Source: Scleroderma bovista (taxonomy: Eukaryota; Basidiomycota; Agaricomycetes; Boletales; Sclerodermataceae). Taken from it: DNA of 64,000 nt. Below are positions 11,021 to 21,954 of the stretch, piece after piece. The translations under genes and the position numbers were made by a program. Numbering within the stretch: the stretch's first letter is position 1; every line of letters starts with the position of its first letter. Under the pieces are notes generated by a model, which did no database searches, was not told the origin of the DNA, and saw only the letters and a list, made by a program, of their open reading frames with translations. The stretch covers positions 44,950-108,949 of the forward strand of contig JAYMGJ010000237.1 of assembly GCA_037178675.1 (NCBI GenBank), written 5' to 3'.

Positions 11021-12022
11021 AATAGCACCCGAGTCGGAGGGCTTGAAACTATTGTTATGCGTTGTCCTACAAGTTGATTTGTGCTAGTGCATTACACGAT
11101 GCCAGTCAAGAATTACAATAGATCTAGGAATAAAGACTGACCAAAAAAACTGAAGAGCGCATGCACTGTTAGCAGGATCACAGACCTTGTTCACTCAAAT
11201 AAAAAGTTCTGTTTGAATATGCCGTTGCATCTTGTCGAAATCTGGCTAGCCACGATGCTGACCAGGCTAACAGCATCAGCACCCAGGGTTAAAATTGCAT
11301 CCATGTCAGCCAAAGCTGAAGATGCAGAACAGCCGGCTACTTACCCACTTCCCGTGCAACGCCTGCTACATTGTAGTTTCATTAAAAACGGTACACTGGA
11401 GGGTCGAGGAGCTGGTGTGAGATGCTCAGAAGGACCTGGGAAAAGGATAGAATATTCAGTAGCACTGCCACATCCCAATAGACAATGTTGATGCTCACCT
11501 TGTGCCTCACGTCTATATAGACTATGTCAAGTTGGTGTCAGATAATAAGATAACACTTACCAGGCGGCACAGGAACACAGCGTGGTGTGGGTTCCACAGT
11601 GAATTTAGGCATAATCAGGGGCTAGTTGTGCGAGAGAATGAAAACATGAATAGCTGAAAGAAATAAACTGAAATACATACCAAGTAGAATATTTGGCGAC
11701 GACCCGCTCAGCAGAGAGGCACAGGCGAACGCATCACTTACGTTCTGGATGCATGTATGCCCAACCCTCGAAGCATATTAATGTTAGTAGAGTTCGCAGA
11801 TAGAACAGAATTCGTGCATCTGTGCAGTACCAGGTAAAGAATGGTTGTCTCAGCCATAAGGTGATCATTTACATAATGTTCACATGAGTCTACTATATGG
11901 CTGATCGACGTCACTCAGTGGACTTGTGGATCCAGAGTCAGTCGTGTCACACAGCACTCTTGAACAGGAAGATTTCAACGCTGAGCGCCCTGATTGTCAT
12001 TATCTATTTTCAGTTCTTTCAT
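11021..12022. other. No recognisable gene
   Basis: One 92-codon plus frame at 11213-11491 and several shorter frames show no family resemblance. The stretch lies between the decayed gene and the gypsy-1 remnant. I see no pol sequence, so gypsy-1 is truncated at or near 12000. Confidence 0.5.
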
Positions 12023-13068
12023 CTACAATAATACAAGGTCTAGGATACATGTATATACTACATTATATGAAATACATTCGTGATTGGGGCTGAAAGAGAG
12101 AGGGGGGGGGGGGGGGCTAGTCAATGAGTACCACGTGATGGACCCCAGCGCGTCACGCTGTTCCTCTGCCATCGCTCGGGGCACTCCGAAAACCTCCTCC
12201 TCATCCGCCTCATCCTCCTCTGTGGTGTTCCCCACCTTCTTGCGCTTGCTGGCCCCCTTAGGCGATGTATTCACCCCACTCCATTGCCACCTCCTCACCA
12301 CCCACTTTGGTACCGCCACTCCGCCTGTCTCTGTTCTGCTCCCTGCTACCATTGAGCTCTCCGCAGCCATCCCCTTGGTACTCCACGAACAGGACTTGTG
12401 CGCAGCTTGGCATTGTGCGCATGCTGTCGCCTTCGAGCTCGCCTGGGCTGCGCAGCCCACCAGGTTGTTGAGATGTTCTCGGCACCTCACGCAGGCCAGA
12501 CATCTCCACACTGTTGTCTCTGTTGGCGCCGTCACCTCCCTGCTACCCTGAGTTGCTGTGATCGCCTCCGCTCATGCTTGCAACCTCCACTGTTGCACCT
12601 GCACCTTCTGTGCCTCAAACTTCTGCCTGTGTCACTCTATATGCACCTCCTGCAGCACCTCGATCCACCTCTCACGCTCTCTCCCCTCCTCTGTCTTCCA
12701 TTCCTCCTCTACCTTGTGCACTGCTTCCACTTTTGCTTCTTCCTCCACCTTGTGAGCCACCTCTGCTCTCGCTTCCTCCGCCTTGTGTGCCTGTCACGGA
12801 GCCCTCATGTCAATACCTTGCAGCAAACAGAGTGATTGCTACTCACCTCCTTTTTCCTCTTCACCTCCGCTCACACCTCCTCGACCTTCCGTCATTGCTC
12901 CGCTTCTGCCACCTTCCTGGCTACTTCTCTCCACTCATGCTCTATGAACTTTGCCATCACGTCAGCCTCGTCGTCTTCAGAGTCAGTGACCAACTCATGG
13001 TCTTCCGCCTCCTTCCAGTCATGCTGCTGCTGCTTGCCAGGGGTGGGTGTGTTGCATTGAGAAGTCAT
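12023..13068 (-). pseudogene. Antisense coiled-coil/cysteine-cluster gene of gypsy-1
   Basis: From the ATG at 13068 the protein begins MTSQCNTPTPGKQQQHDWKE, continues into an acidic stretch and a long E/K/A-rich coiled coil, and ends in a cysteine cluster CLACVRC..GC....TACAQCQ..KSC followed by a K/R- and E/D-rich tail. An intron GTGAGTAGC..GTGACAG near 12795-12850 joins the two coiled-coil exons. Four in-frame TGA codons sit where arginine would fit the heptads (after AEAEQ, KVEEV, EVHIE and WRLQA). A TATA-like TGTATAAGAG lies about 55 bp upstream. The start codon is about 165 bp from the gypsy-1 polypurine tract and the gene runs antisense to the element. The same arrangement is seen in gypsy-2. 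The family is common in Agaricomycetes and of unknown function; nucleic-acid binding is a guess from the cysteines. Confidence 0.62.
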
Positions 13069-13231
13069 GTCGAAGTAAAAGGACAAGGTGTATGAACAAT
13101 GCAGGCAACATGCATCACACTCTTATACATGCTGATGGTAAATTCCAAACTCCGATCAAAACACTTGTCTCAGCAAAACAATGCCAAAATCGCGAAGTCC
13201 ACATGCACAAAGGCCCTCAAGGGTTCAGGCC

Positions 13232-13246
13232 CTAAAGGGGGGATAC
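13232..13246 (+). other. Polypurine tract of gypsy-1
   Basis: CTAAAGGGGGGATAC immediately precedes TGTCAT, the start of the 3' LTR. The same block, CCTAAGAGGGGGATAC, precedes the LTR of gypsy-2 on the minus strand (59795-59812). Confidence 0.75.
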
Positions 13247-13260
13247 TGTCATGGCCGCAT
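13247..13260 (+). mobile_element. Start of gypsy-1 3' LTR, interrupted by element C
   Basis: TGTCATGGCCGCAT is the first 14 bp of the LTR. The LTR continues at 56061 with GACACTGCC. Joining the two restores TGTCATGGCCGCATGACA, a 6-bp stem hairpin like TGTCACAACTGTGACA at the start of the gypsy-2 LTR. The duplicated target CGCAT is at 13256-13260 and 56056-56060. Confidence 0.75.
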
Positions 13261-13555
13261 TATAGAAAGGTGGTGGTCTGCACATGGAAGGTCTAGCCTA
13301 AGGAAGGAGAAGGAGGAGCTGTAGTGACCTCAGTAGATATTCAAGCTACTAAATTAGAGTAATACCTGTAGTGACTACTACAAGTTAGTATGTGTAAAAT
13401 GAGTGTGTATGGACTACTTACCCTCAGTAGCTTGAATAGCTACTGAGGGACTAATGAGAATAACTACTGTGTATAGTGCGCTCGAAATGCTTATGTAAGC
13501 ATCGTGCGGTCATGTGCTGAAGTACCAGTAACACATGCTGGTTGACTTTCAACAC
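13261..13555 (-). repeat. 3' LTR of element C
   Basis: On the minus strand it starts TGTTGAAAGTCAACC and ends CTTTCTATA. It is about 95% identical to 55762-56055 by eye, with a clustered difference near 13438. It is preceded (minus sense) by a purine tract and followed by the target copy ATGCG. Confidence 0.85.
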
Positions 13556-13567
13556 GCTCCCTTAAAC

Positions 13568-14197
13568 TGCATGTGTTAGTAGGGACAGTAGAAAAAATAG
13601 ATGAAATCAAAGAGGTATTAAATGTCAAAAGAATGAGTACTTAATGGTTCCAAAACGAATGTACAGCCTGTTGTTTGAGTGTCCGAGAAATATTTGAAGG
13701 TTTGTGACTCCTGCATCGTTATTCGATTTGGTAAGTTGCGTCGCGCTGGCATATCTGTGTTGATTGCAATGCACGGAGGACTCATCCATGGTCCTCGTCA
13801 TCACATTGGCGCTCCCCCTGCATCCTGGACTCGAAGGTAAGTTTACTTAACCTTCTGATTTGCCTTTTAGGTCTCCAGGTTGACCGCAATGTGTTTGTGC
13901 GTCCAAGGTAAGTCTTCTTGACTTCCAGCATGCGATTGTCATTTCTAGGTGCGATCTTGATTTGCCCACATCAACGCCTGGGTCTATAGACTCCATAGGC
14001 ACGGTTCGGGTCATTCCCAAGTGGCTGCATTGTGTGTGCGCATCCTAGGTGAGTTGTTTCGTGTTCTGGCATTTGGCCGACTTGATTGCAGTTTATTCGC
14101 TCGATCTTGAGCCTTCTGCATTGCCGTTGACGCCTGGAGTGTCTGTACGGATGCCTTTCAAGTTGGATGGGTGGCCTTGACAACACAGGTAAGTTTC
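13568..14197. other. Element C 3' untranslated region, no clear gene
   Basis: An 84-codon minus frame (13971-14225) overlaps the end of the gag-like frame but resembles nothing I know. The rest carries only short frames. This lies between the gag-like stop and the 3' LTR of element C. Confidence 0.45.
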
Positions 14198-15306
14198 TTA
14201 CTCGCGTTCTTCGTCTGTAGCGCATGCGCTGACTCTCTCCAGCCAGCAGCGCTGCTTTGACTCATATTGAGTCGCTGTCGCCGCTGCTAGTTGTGCCGTC
14301 CACGTCGCCAACATCTCCATCATCTCTGTATCCATTTCCATCGCCATCACCAGCCCTCCCACTCTCGACAATTGGTGCAATCGCCTCGTCTCTGCTCTCG
14401 ACTTGTCCAAAGATGTCTCGATTGCCGCAACTGGCGCGTTCCGTGGTACGTACACGTCACCTTCTGCAGTGCTGATCCATTTCCATTGTCTAGCATGCTT
14501 GGCCATCATGATTTCGCGCGTCTCAGGTGAGTCTTGCATCCTCGACCCGATTCGATGCATTCTGACACTCTCTGCTTCGTTTCCAGCTGTTTGCATGTCA
14601 TTTCCAACACAGTACATGTGCGTATGTGCACTCGACCCATCCGCATGGCTCCCACAGCATTTTGGCTCGTCTGGGTGCCGTCTTGTGGTGCTAACAGGTG
14701 AGTCTGGCAGTTTCTTTCGCCTTGGTGTTGTACTGATGGTTTCCGTTGTGTTTGCAGTGGTTATCCCATCTGTCTGAATGCTTGGCATGTCCGTGTGCCC
14801 ATTTGACACGTCCGTGTGGATTCCAATGCCATCCATCACGTTTATGACATGTTTCGCATCCATAACGCCCAGGTACATCCCTGCATGCTCACCATTGCTC
14901 ATACCATTCATTTCAGCTCTGTTCGGCACATCCAGAGTGTCCGTCGAGCCTCTCGACTGATCCGCCTCGCCCGTCGACCCATCTGCCTGGCTGCTTGACC
15001 GATCTGCTCCATTTCTAGGGCCATTCGCATTGCATGCACGCCCACTCGTGTTTCCAAGACGTACGCATGGTATTCCACTGCCGTTTGGGCTCTCCGACTT
15101 GATCAACACGATTATGAGTGCATCAGACTCGTTTGGCATATCTGTGGGCTTGACTCCATGGCCTGGACCACCGACAGCCATCCATAATTGCTGGCAACAT
15201 TTGACTGTCGCGTTCAGCTCGTCAACGCTCACTTGCCCGCTCATACCTCCTTTGCAGCCCTCCAACTTGACTCCTTCAGCATCCTCAGTCCCTCTCAACT
15301 TGTTTG

Positions 15307-15611
15307 TGTTGAAATTCCCAGTCCCTACAGTACTGTTCCGCTTTATTCTTAGTATGGACATGCCGAGCATTCCTTACATAATCACGGTCATTCTTTATAG
15401 AATGTTTTCTTTCGTTTCGTACCTCAGTCTCTGTTTGCACAGAAGTACTGAGGTAAGACTATCCTACACACTCTTTTACTATCATACTGACCCATGTAGT
15501 CTGTTCTGACTCTTGTCTAGGTTAGTTAAATACAGTCTCTGTTTGCACAGAAGTACTGAGTCTGTTCTGACTCTTGTCTAGTGTCGAGTTTTGCCAGTTC
15601 ACCTCACAAAA
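15307..15611 (+). repeat. Copia 5' LTR
   Basis: Starts TGTTGAAATTCCC and ends CACAAAA, 305 bp. An internal duplication of CTCTGTTTGCACAGAAGTAC is visible (15430 and 15536). Confidence 0.93.
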
Positions 15612-15623
15612 GGTTATGAGCCC
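15612..15623 (+). other. Half-tRNA primer-binding site (initiator Met anticodon arm)
   Basis: GGTTATGAGCCC directly abuts the LTR. It is the complement of the anticodon stem-loop of initiator tRNA-Met (GGGCUCAUAACC), the primer type known from Drosophila copia and yeast Ty5, not of the tRNA 3' end. Confidence 0.75.
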
Positions 15624-15678
15624 CGAGCTCTTACAACACTAGACAACATAGTACTACAACTCCCGCACAATGTCTGCT

Positions 15679-18600
15679 CCCGGTACCTCAGCCTCTGCGG
15701 CTGGAAAATCTTCAAAGTCTGCAACCACACTTTCTACAGTGTCGAACAAGGCCACATCTGGCTCAAGTTGTCTATACAACATTCCTTCTCTCGACAACAA
15801 TGGAACCAATTTTCACATGTGGAAATTTCGGGTCCAAACAGTCCTGGGTGTCCGACATCTTTGGTCAGTCGTTAGCGGAGAAGATCCGAAACCAGATGCA
15901 ACTATGCAGCCAGATGAGTTTGCAGAGTGGCTCGCGAAGGACAAAGAGGCTCACACCCAACTAACGCTCACACTAAAGGATGAACCCCTCAGCGGAGTTC
16001 TTTATTCCATGACATCCGCCGAAGTCTGGAAAAAGCTCAGTGAGCGATACGAAGGCCGCGGGAAACAATCTATTGGATACCTTATAAGCGAACTCTTTCG
16101 GAGCACCCTCACGGATGACACCTCTATGGAGTCCCAGCTAAACTCGATGTGGCAAAAAGCCAATGTCCTGAAGACAATTGGCCAGCCGCTCGATGACTCT
16201 CTTGTAGCCACCTTCCAACATCCTATTCAACCCTCCGCACCATCTTAATGGCCGCGGATGACAAACTCACGACGGACATGGTTATAAACCAAGTTCTCAT
16301 CGAAGAGAGGTCACGGAAATCACCTGGGCAGACAGCCCTTAGTGCGAAGGTGACGAGCCAAACAAAGGGCAAGGGAAAAGCCAAGTCTGGTAAAAAGAGT
16401 CAGAAGAAAGAAGGTACTTGCACCTACTGCTCGAAAGACGGCCACACAGAGGATGTATGCTTTAAGAAAAAGCATGACATAGCTGCGAAGGACGGAGCGG
16501 AGAAGCCAAAGGAAAAGGCGAAAGAGGAGAAGACCGATTTAGTGGCTCGCGTCGCACAAGTGGACGGAAACTCACCCCCGCCTCTCCATCTGTTTGTTGC
16601 TCGAAACCAGACAGACAAGGCCACTGCTCGTGACTGGATCATAGATTCAGGCGCATCAGCCCACATGTCATGCCAGCGCAAGTGGTTCACGACATATCGT
16701 CGGCTTGTACCACCCCAATCCGTCACTGTTGGAAACAGAATGTCTATCCCTGTGGTGGGTATAGGACGCATCCGCGTCAACCTTAAATTGGATGGTGGGC
16801 ACACAGTGACCACCGTCATACGCGATGTCTACTACGTGCCTGATCTTGATGGGAATCTCCTTTCTGTCTCATATTTAGCTGAATTCAATCTTGAAGTTAC
16901 TTTTGGCCGCAACTCTTGTTGAATCCTAGACGGAAATCAAGTGGTGGGCAAAGGCTACAAATGGAACTCACTGTACTTGCTAGCTGCAACACCTTCTCTC
17001 GAAGACCAAACAGCCTACATAGTTCATGGTCCTTCGTCTTCCCTCGACCCTGAGCTCCCTCTTACAGCTCTCACGTCTCGAAAGACATCGTCGGAAGCCA
17101 ACTTTGATGTCTGGCACCGACGACTTGGACATGTAAATGTTCAATCAATTTTGAAATTGCTAAAGAAAGGAATGGTCGATGGAATAGTCATCAGTGACTC
17201 GAAGGAACCGCACGAAGACCAGTGCATACCTTGTCTTGAAGGCAAACAGCATCACGCTGTGATTCCCTCCAAATCCAATGTCAAAAGTCCAAGGGTACTA
17301 CACAGAACGTACTCGGACATCTGTGGACCCATGGAAACGACAGCGCGAAAGGGCTACCATTATTTCGTTACCTTCATCGACGGCTACTTGCACCGTCTTG
17401 TCGTTAAGTTAATAAAGCTTAAAAACGAAGTGCCAAAGCTTACCAAGGAGTACCTCGAGCGAGCGGAGGCAGAGACGGGCAAACGCGCGAATTATTTTCG
17501 CAGCGATGGAGGCAGAGAGTATGGATCCACAGCCCTACAAGACTATTTTAAATCAAAGGGAGTTCATCATGAAATGACGAACGCGTACACACTGCAGGAG
17601 AACGGAGTTTCCGAGCAGATGAACCGCACTTTGGTCGAAATGGCTTGTGCAATGCTCAGCGACGCTGGATTGCCCAACACGTACTGGGGGGACGCGATCC
17701 TCTATGCTATGCATGTCCTAAATCGCGTCCCTACCCGCGCTATCGCTGAGAATCTAACGCCGCACGAAGCATTCACTGGAAACAGGCCATCAGTCGCACA
17801 CTTGAGAATTTTCGGGTGTAAAGCGCACGTCCACGTACCTGGTGGCCGCATTTTTGAGTCCAGGGATGTTGTCTTCGATGAGGGGAGCACCAACGCCCCC
17901 TCCCACGTTAAGATCAACGATCAGTACCTAAACGTTGAAGAAACGAAACGGTCAGCGTCTGGAACGACTCCTGAAGCCATACAAACGAGCCCATACTCAC
18001 CTGTTGGGGATGGGGAGACAGCCAGCGCCAACGAGGACTCGGATGGCGAATCCGTCGACGGGACACCTTCAGAAAGGGTCAGCGATATCGAAAATGTGTT
18101 GATACATGCACCCATTTCATCCAATCCTGCTGGATCATCTCCAGATGGCATTTTGAGCTGCCAAATCGCAAGGATCGAAGTTCCTGTCAAACGGCATGTT
18201 AGTAAGGGTCAACAGCACACCAAACGGTGAGAACGTACCTTCGACGGATGTTCGAGCCATCCGCCTGCTCCACCGTCGCCGTATCCAGTCCCAATCCCCA
18301 CTCCAGCTGTGAGGCGCTCTTCTCGCGCTCACAGAGCGCCGATCCATGACGACGACTCGCATTTCTTCGTCAACACCTACAAGAGGACCACCCTGGAAGA
18401 GGAGATTCAACTTAATGATGAAGGGACGGACGACTTACCACGTTGCATTGAGGGTCTTGATGCAGGAGGAGAGACGGACGCATGCACTGATATTGTGGGT
18501 TGTGACGAGTCACGCTGTGATACGCTGACACAAAGTGCTCGCCGTGCTGCCACTGCAATGCCTCTAGACAGCGAACCACTCACCTACAGCGATGCCGATC

Positions 18601-20121
18601 TATGGCTGGGCGCCATGGGAGTCGAACTGAATACCTTCAAAGAAATCGGCCTGTACCAGGAAGTCGAGACGCCGCCCGATCGCAAGATAATAGACTCAAA
18701 ATGGGTTTTTAAAATCAAGCGCGGGCCAAACGGTGAAATTGACAAGTACAAGGCTCGTCTCGTTGCGAAGGGGTACACTCAAATAGAAGGACTCGACTAT
18801 ACGGATACATTTGCGCCCGTCACCAAGTTCACTACTATTCGTTCCCTACTCACACTCGCCGCACAGCATGATCTCGAAGTACATCAAGTAGACGTCAAAG
18901 CCGCCTTTCTGAATGGTGAATTGGAGGAGGAGCTTTATCTCCGTCCTCCACCTGGCTTCCGCGACGACTCAAAGGTCGTTTGGCGCTTACAGCGCGCCCT
19001 TTACGGTTTCAAACAAGCCTCGAAGGCATGGTACGACACGCTACGAAAAATGTTTGAGTCCCTCGGATTCACGCGCAGCAAGGCTGACCACAGTCTTTTT
19101 TACAAGGACAAGGATGGTGACCTATTGATTGTTGCTGTCTACGTCAACGACAAGTTGATTTTCTCAAAGAACCTCGATGCCATCAAACACCTCAAGTTGC
19201 AGCTGTCAGACCATTTTGAAATAATGGACTTAGGCGAAGCACGGTGGATCCTAGGTATGGAGGTTGTCCACGACCGTCAACAAGGAACCATTACCTTGTC
19301 CCAACACCGCTATGTCGAGACGATTCTAGATCGTTTCGGCTTAAAGGACGGACGATCCGTCTCCACCCCACTTGAGACCAACGCGAAGCTTGTCAAAATT
19401 GATGTCCCCGAAGTCAATGCTAAGACGTATCAAAGTGCGCTCGGTGGACTAATGTATGCCATGCTGGCGACGCGCCCAGACCTGGCATATGCAGTGGGTG
19501 CATTGAGCAAACATGCAGCTTGCCCTGGACAGGTGCATTTTGCAGCTTTAAAACGAGTTTACCGCTACCTACGTGGCACGACGGACACCCGTCTCATTTA
19601 CAGGAAGACGTCAGAAATGTCCCTACTGGGCTATGTCGACGCGGACTGGGCTGGCAATGTCAATGACCGCCGCTCAATTTCTGGCTACACTTTTGTTACA
19701 GCTGGAGCAGCTATCAGTTGGTCATCGAAGAAGCAACCGTCCGTCGCTCTCTCGAGCACGGAAGCTGAGTATATGGCTGCTGCTGCCGCCGTGAAGGAAG
19801 CCACCTGGCTAAAACTATTATTTTCGGAGATCGAGCCATCACTCTCGCACATGCCTGTCAAGCTATTAATTGACAATCAGTCAGCGATGTCTCTCGCAAA
19901 AAAATGCCACTTTCCATGATCGGACGAAGCACATCGCAATTTGTCATCATTAAATCAGGGAGAAGGTAGACGAGGGAGAAATCGTTCTGGAGTACCTTCC
20001 GACTGCAGAACAGGTTGCTGACGTACTCACGAAACCTCTCAGTCGAGAGAAACACATTTGTTTTATAGAAGGTATGGGTTTGATTATTCAAAAGGACTAT
20101 CTCGTTGAGTGGGTGTGTTGA
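15679..20121 (+). pseudogene. Copia Gag-Pol polyprotein, inactivated
   Basis: Starting MSAPGTSASAAG, a UBN2-type Gag is followed by a CCHC knuckle (CTYCSKDGHTEDVC, 16423), protease (WIIDSGASAHMS), an HHCC zinc region (WHRRLGH), integrase (TYSDICGP, FRSDGGREYG, QENGVSEQMNRT), reverse transcriptase (DVKAAFLNGELEEELYL; YVND) and RNase H (YVDADWAG; SSTEAEYMA). From 16248 it stays in one frame. Lesions: a small deletion near 16215, TGA at 16920 and 18228 where arginine fits, a deletion of roughly 40 residues after HVHVP (17843), YVDD changed to YVND at 19140, and a frameshift in an A-run near 19900. The final stop lies in the first bases of the 3' LTR. The element is therefore recent but already defective. 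Confidence 0.92.
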
Positions 20122-20416
20122 AATTCCCAGTCCCTACAGTACTGTTCCGCTTTATTCTTAGTATGGACACGCCGAGCATTCCTTACATAATCACGGTCAT
20201 TCTTTATAGGATGTTTTCTTTCATTTCGTACCTCAGTCTCTGTTTGCACAGAAGTACTGAGGTCTATCCTACACACTCTTTTACTATCATACTGACCCAT
20301 GTAGTCTGTTCTGACTCTTGTCTAGGTTAGTTAAATACAGTCTCTGTTTGCACAGAAGTACTGAGTCTGTTCTGACTCTTGTCTAGTGTCGAGTTTTGCC
20401 AGTTCACCTCACAAAA
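20116..20416 (+). repeat. Copia 3' LTR
   Basis: 301 bp, starting TGTTGAAATTCCC; lacks four bases present in the 5' copy. It is followed by the target copy GTTTG. Confidence 0.93.
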
Positions 20417-21550
20417 GTTTGGACGATGCACGCACTCAGGCATTGCATTTGGCACATTTGCGCTGCTTCTCGGGTCTCTCGCCTCGCTGCTTGCACGTAC
20501 TGTCCACTCCCCTTCGGGCGGCAGTCTGTGTGTGCTAGGTATGTCGCCATTTGCGTTTCCGTTGCACTGACACTTTTCACAGTTCATTTGTTGGAGTCGC
20601 GACTGGTGTTCGCACTCCTTGTCGCCCTCGTCAACTCCACTGGCCCTTTCCGCCGGTTCTCTGCCCAACAAGGCCGTCCTGTTGATGTCCACGATCTTTT
20701 GTCCACCCTCGTCAACTCCACAAGCCCTCTCCACCAGGTCTCCGCCCAGCAAGGCCGTCCTGTCGACATCCGCGTCCATTTCTGGTGGGTTGGCCGACTG
20801 GGCTGTCCCATTTGTGTGTCCTGCCATCACGACACCGTCTGCCGCCTCCTGCTTGCACTCACCTGGTGTCAGAGGCAGTGAGTTCTGTGGTACGTTTTGC
20901 ATTTCGTGTGGTGCACTTTCGAGTACAACAAGTGTCGTCTCTGTGCTATTGGCACTACTGCCCATCGCCGAAGCCTCAGTTGAGCTCGTGCATGGGTCTT
21001 TGGTTCATCCAATGTTTCCATCGTCGACACCTTTGGTGCCTCAAGTGAGGGCTTTCGTTGGTAGGTCTTCCCTTTCTGCACCTGTGGCTGCATTCTTGCT
21101 CGTAGGACTCTTTGCTGACAAATAACATTTGGCATTGTTTGTTCTGGCTGCGAATTTCTTCAAGCAGAGTTCTTGGGTTGGATCATAGTCACGGAAACAG
21201 TCCGTGAGGTAATTGTAGATTTCATGTGTGGTTTTGCGGCAAATTCAGACGTAGATAGTTGGTGGGGCTGTTTCCATGAATGTGCACCATAGTAGTGTGT
21301 TGGACCCATGCCAATCATCTGTTCCATCGCCCGGTCTGCCAGCTAGCACATCTAGACAATAATGCGTGGCTGTGTACTCAAGTAACTTCACACGGTAAAT
21401 TTTCCAATTTTGTCCGTCTTCTGCGAGTGCAGGATCTATGCCTCACGAAGACTCAGTAGCTTAGTGGAGGAGGCATCCAACTCAGTGTGGACGGCAAGAA
21501 TGTATGTAGGCTACCTAGTAGTGTGGTAGATACATTGAGCAAACAGTATT

Positions 21551-21860
21551 CACTGTGGGAAGTAAACGTGCTGAAAATCAGTGCCATTGGCACTGATTTC
21601 CCCTGAATCAGTGCCACTGGCACTGATATCCAGTACATGAATTTTATTGGCACTGATTGTCAGTACCCTGAGTTTCTTGGCACTGATTTCCAGTACCATG
21701 TATTTTTGTGATACTGATTTTCAGTACATTACATTCCACTGGCACTGATTTCCAGTACCATATATTTTCGTGACACTGATTTTCAGTACATTGCATTCAC
21801 TGGCACTGATTTCCAGTACCATAGATTTTCGTGACACTGATTTTCAGTACATCGACATAA
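21551..21860. repeat. Left inverted repeat and subterminal array of the CACTA element
   Basis: After the ~35-bp terminal repeat, about eight alternating units of GGCACTGATTTCCAGTACC and GACACTGATTTTCAGTACA follow at 45-65 bp spacing. Arrays of this kind are typical transposase binding sites in CACTA elements. Confidence 0.8.
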
Positions 21861-21954
21861 GTTGCCTAAAAGGGCATTTACAGTAACTTGTCCACACACC
21901 ACAGTGCTCACACCACCTTTCTTGTCATCAAAGTCCATTGACGTCGTTACAACC

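Larger units (their letters stand above)
15307..20416 (+). mobile_element. Full-length Ty1/copia retrotransposon
   Basis: The LTRs at 15307-15611 and 20116-20416 differ by three transitions and one 4-bp indel, so the insertion is young relative to its surroundings. The 5-bp duplication GTTTG flanks it (15302-15306 and 20417-20421). It inserted in opposite orientation into the gag-like gene of element C. One polyprotein with the order gag, protease, integrase, reverse transcriptase, RNase H is present but mutated. Confidence 0.95.
14198..21430 (-). pseudogene. Gag-like gene of element C, split by the copia element
   Basis: The N-terminal part (about 21430-21120) reads AEDGQNWKIYRVKLLEY and later TTHEIYNYLTDCFRDYDPTQ, resembling the DUF4219/UBN2-type Gag of copia elements. 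A long D/E/S/T-rich region follows. The copia element at 15307-20416 interrupts it. If the insertion and one GTTTG copy are ignored, the frame PECVHRPN runs directly into KLRGTEDAEG and stays open to 14198, adding about 380 residues rich in charged residues and ending RVSACATDEERE. A TGA replaces an expected arginine after TIYV, and other TGA codons lie near 21040. There is no protease or pol domain. The gag call is inference from the N-terminal pattern and from position between the LTRs; the C-terminal extension is unrecognised. Confidence 0.55.

Noticed and set aside
13800..14760. Plus-strand multi-exon gene suggested by regularly spaced GGTAAGT/GGTGAGT and YAG motifs
   Set aside because: Several implied introns would be only 31-34 bp, and the minus strand carries a 390-codon open frame through most of the region that rejoins exactly across the copia insertion.
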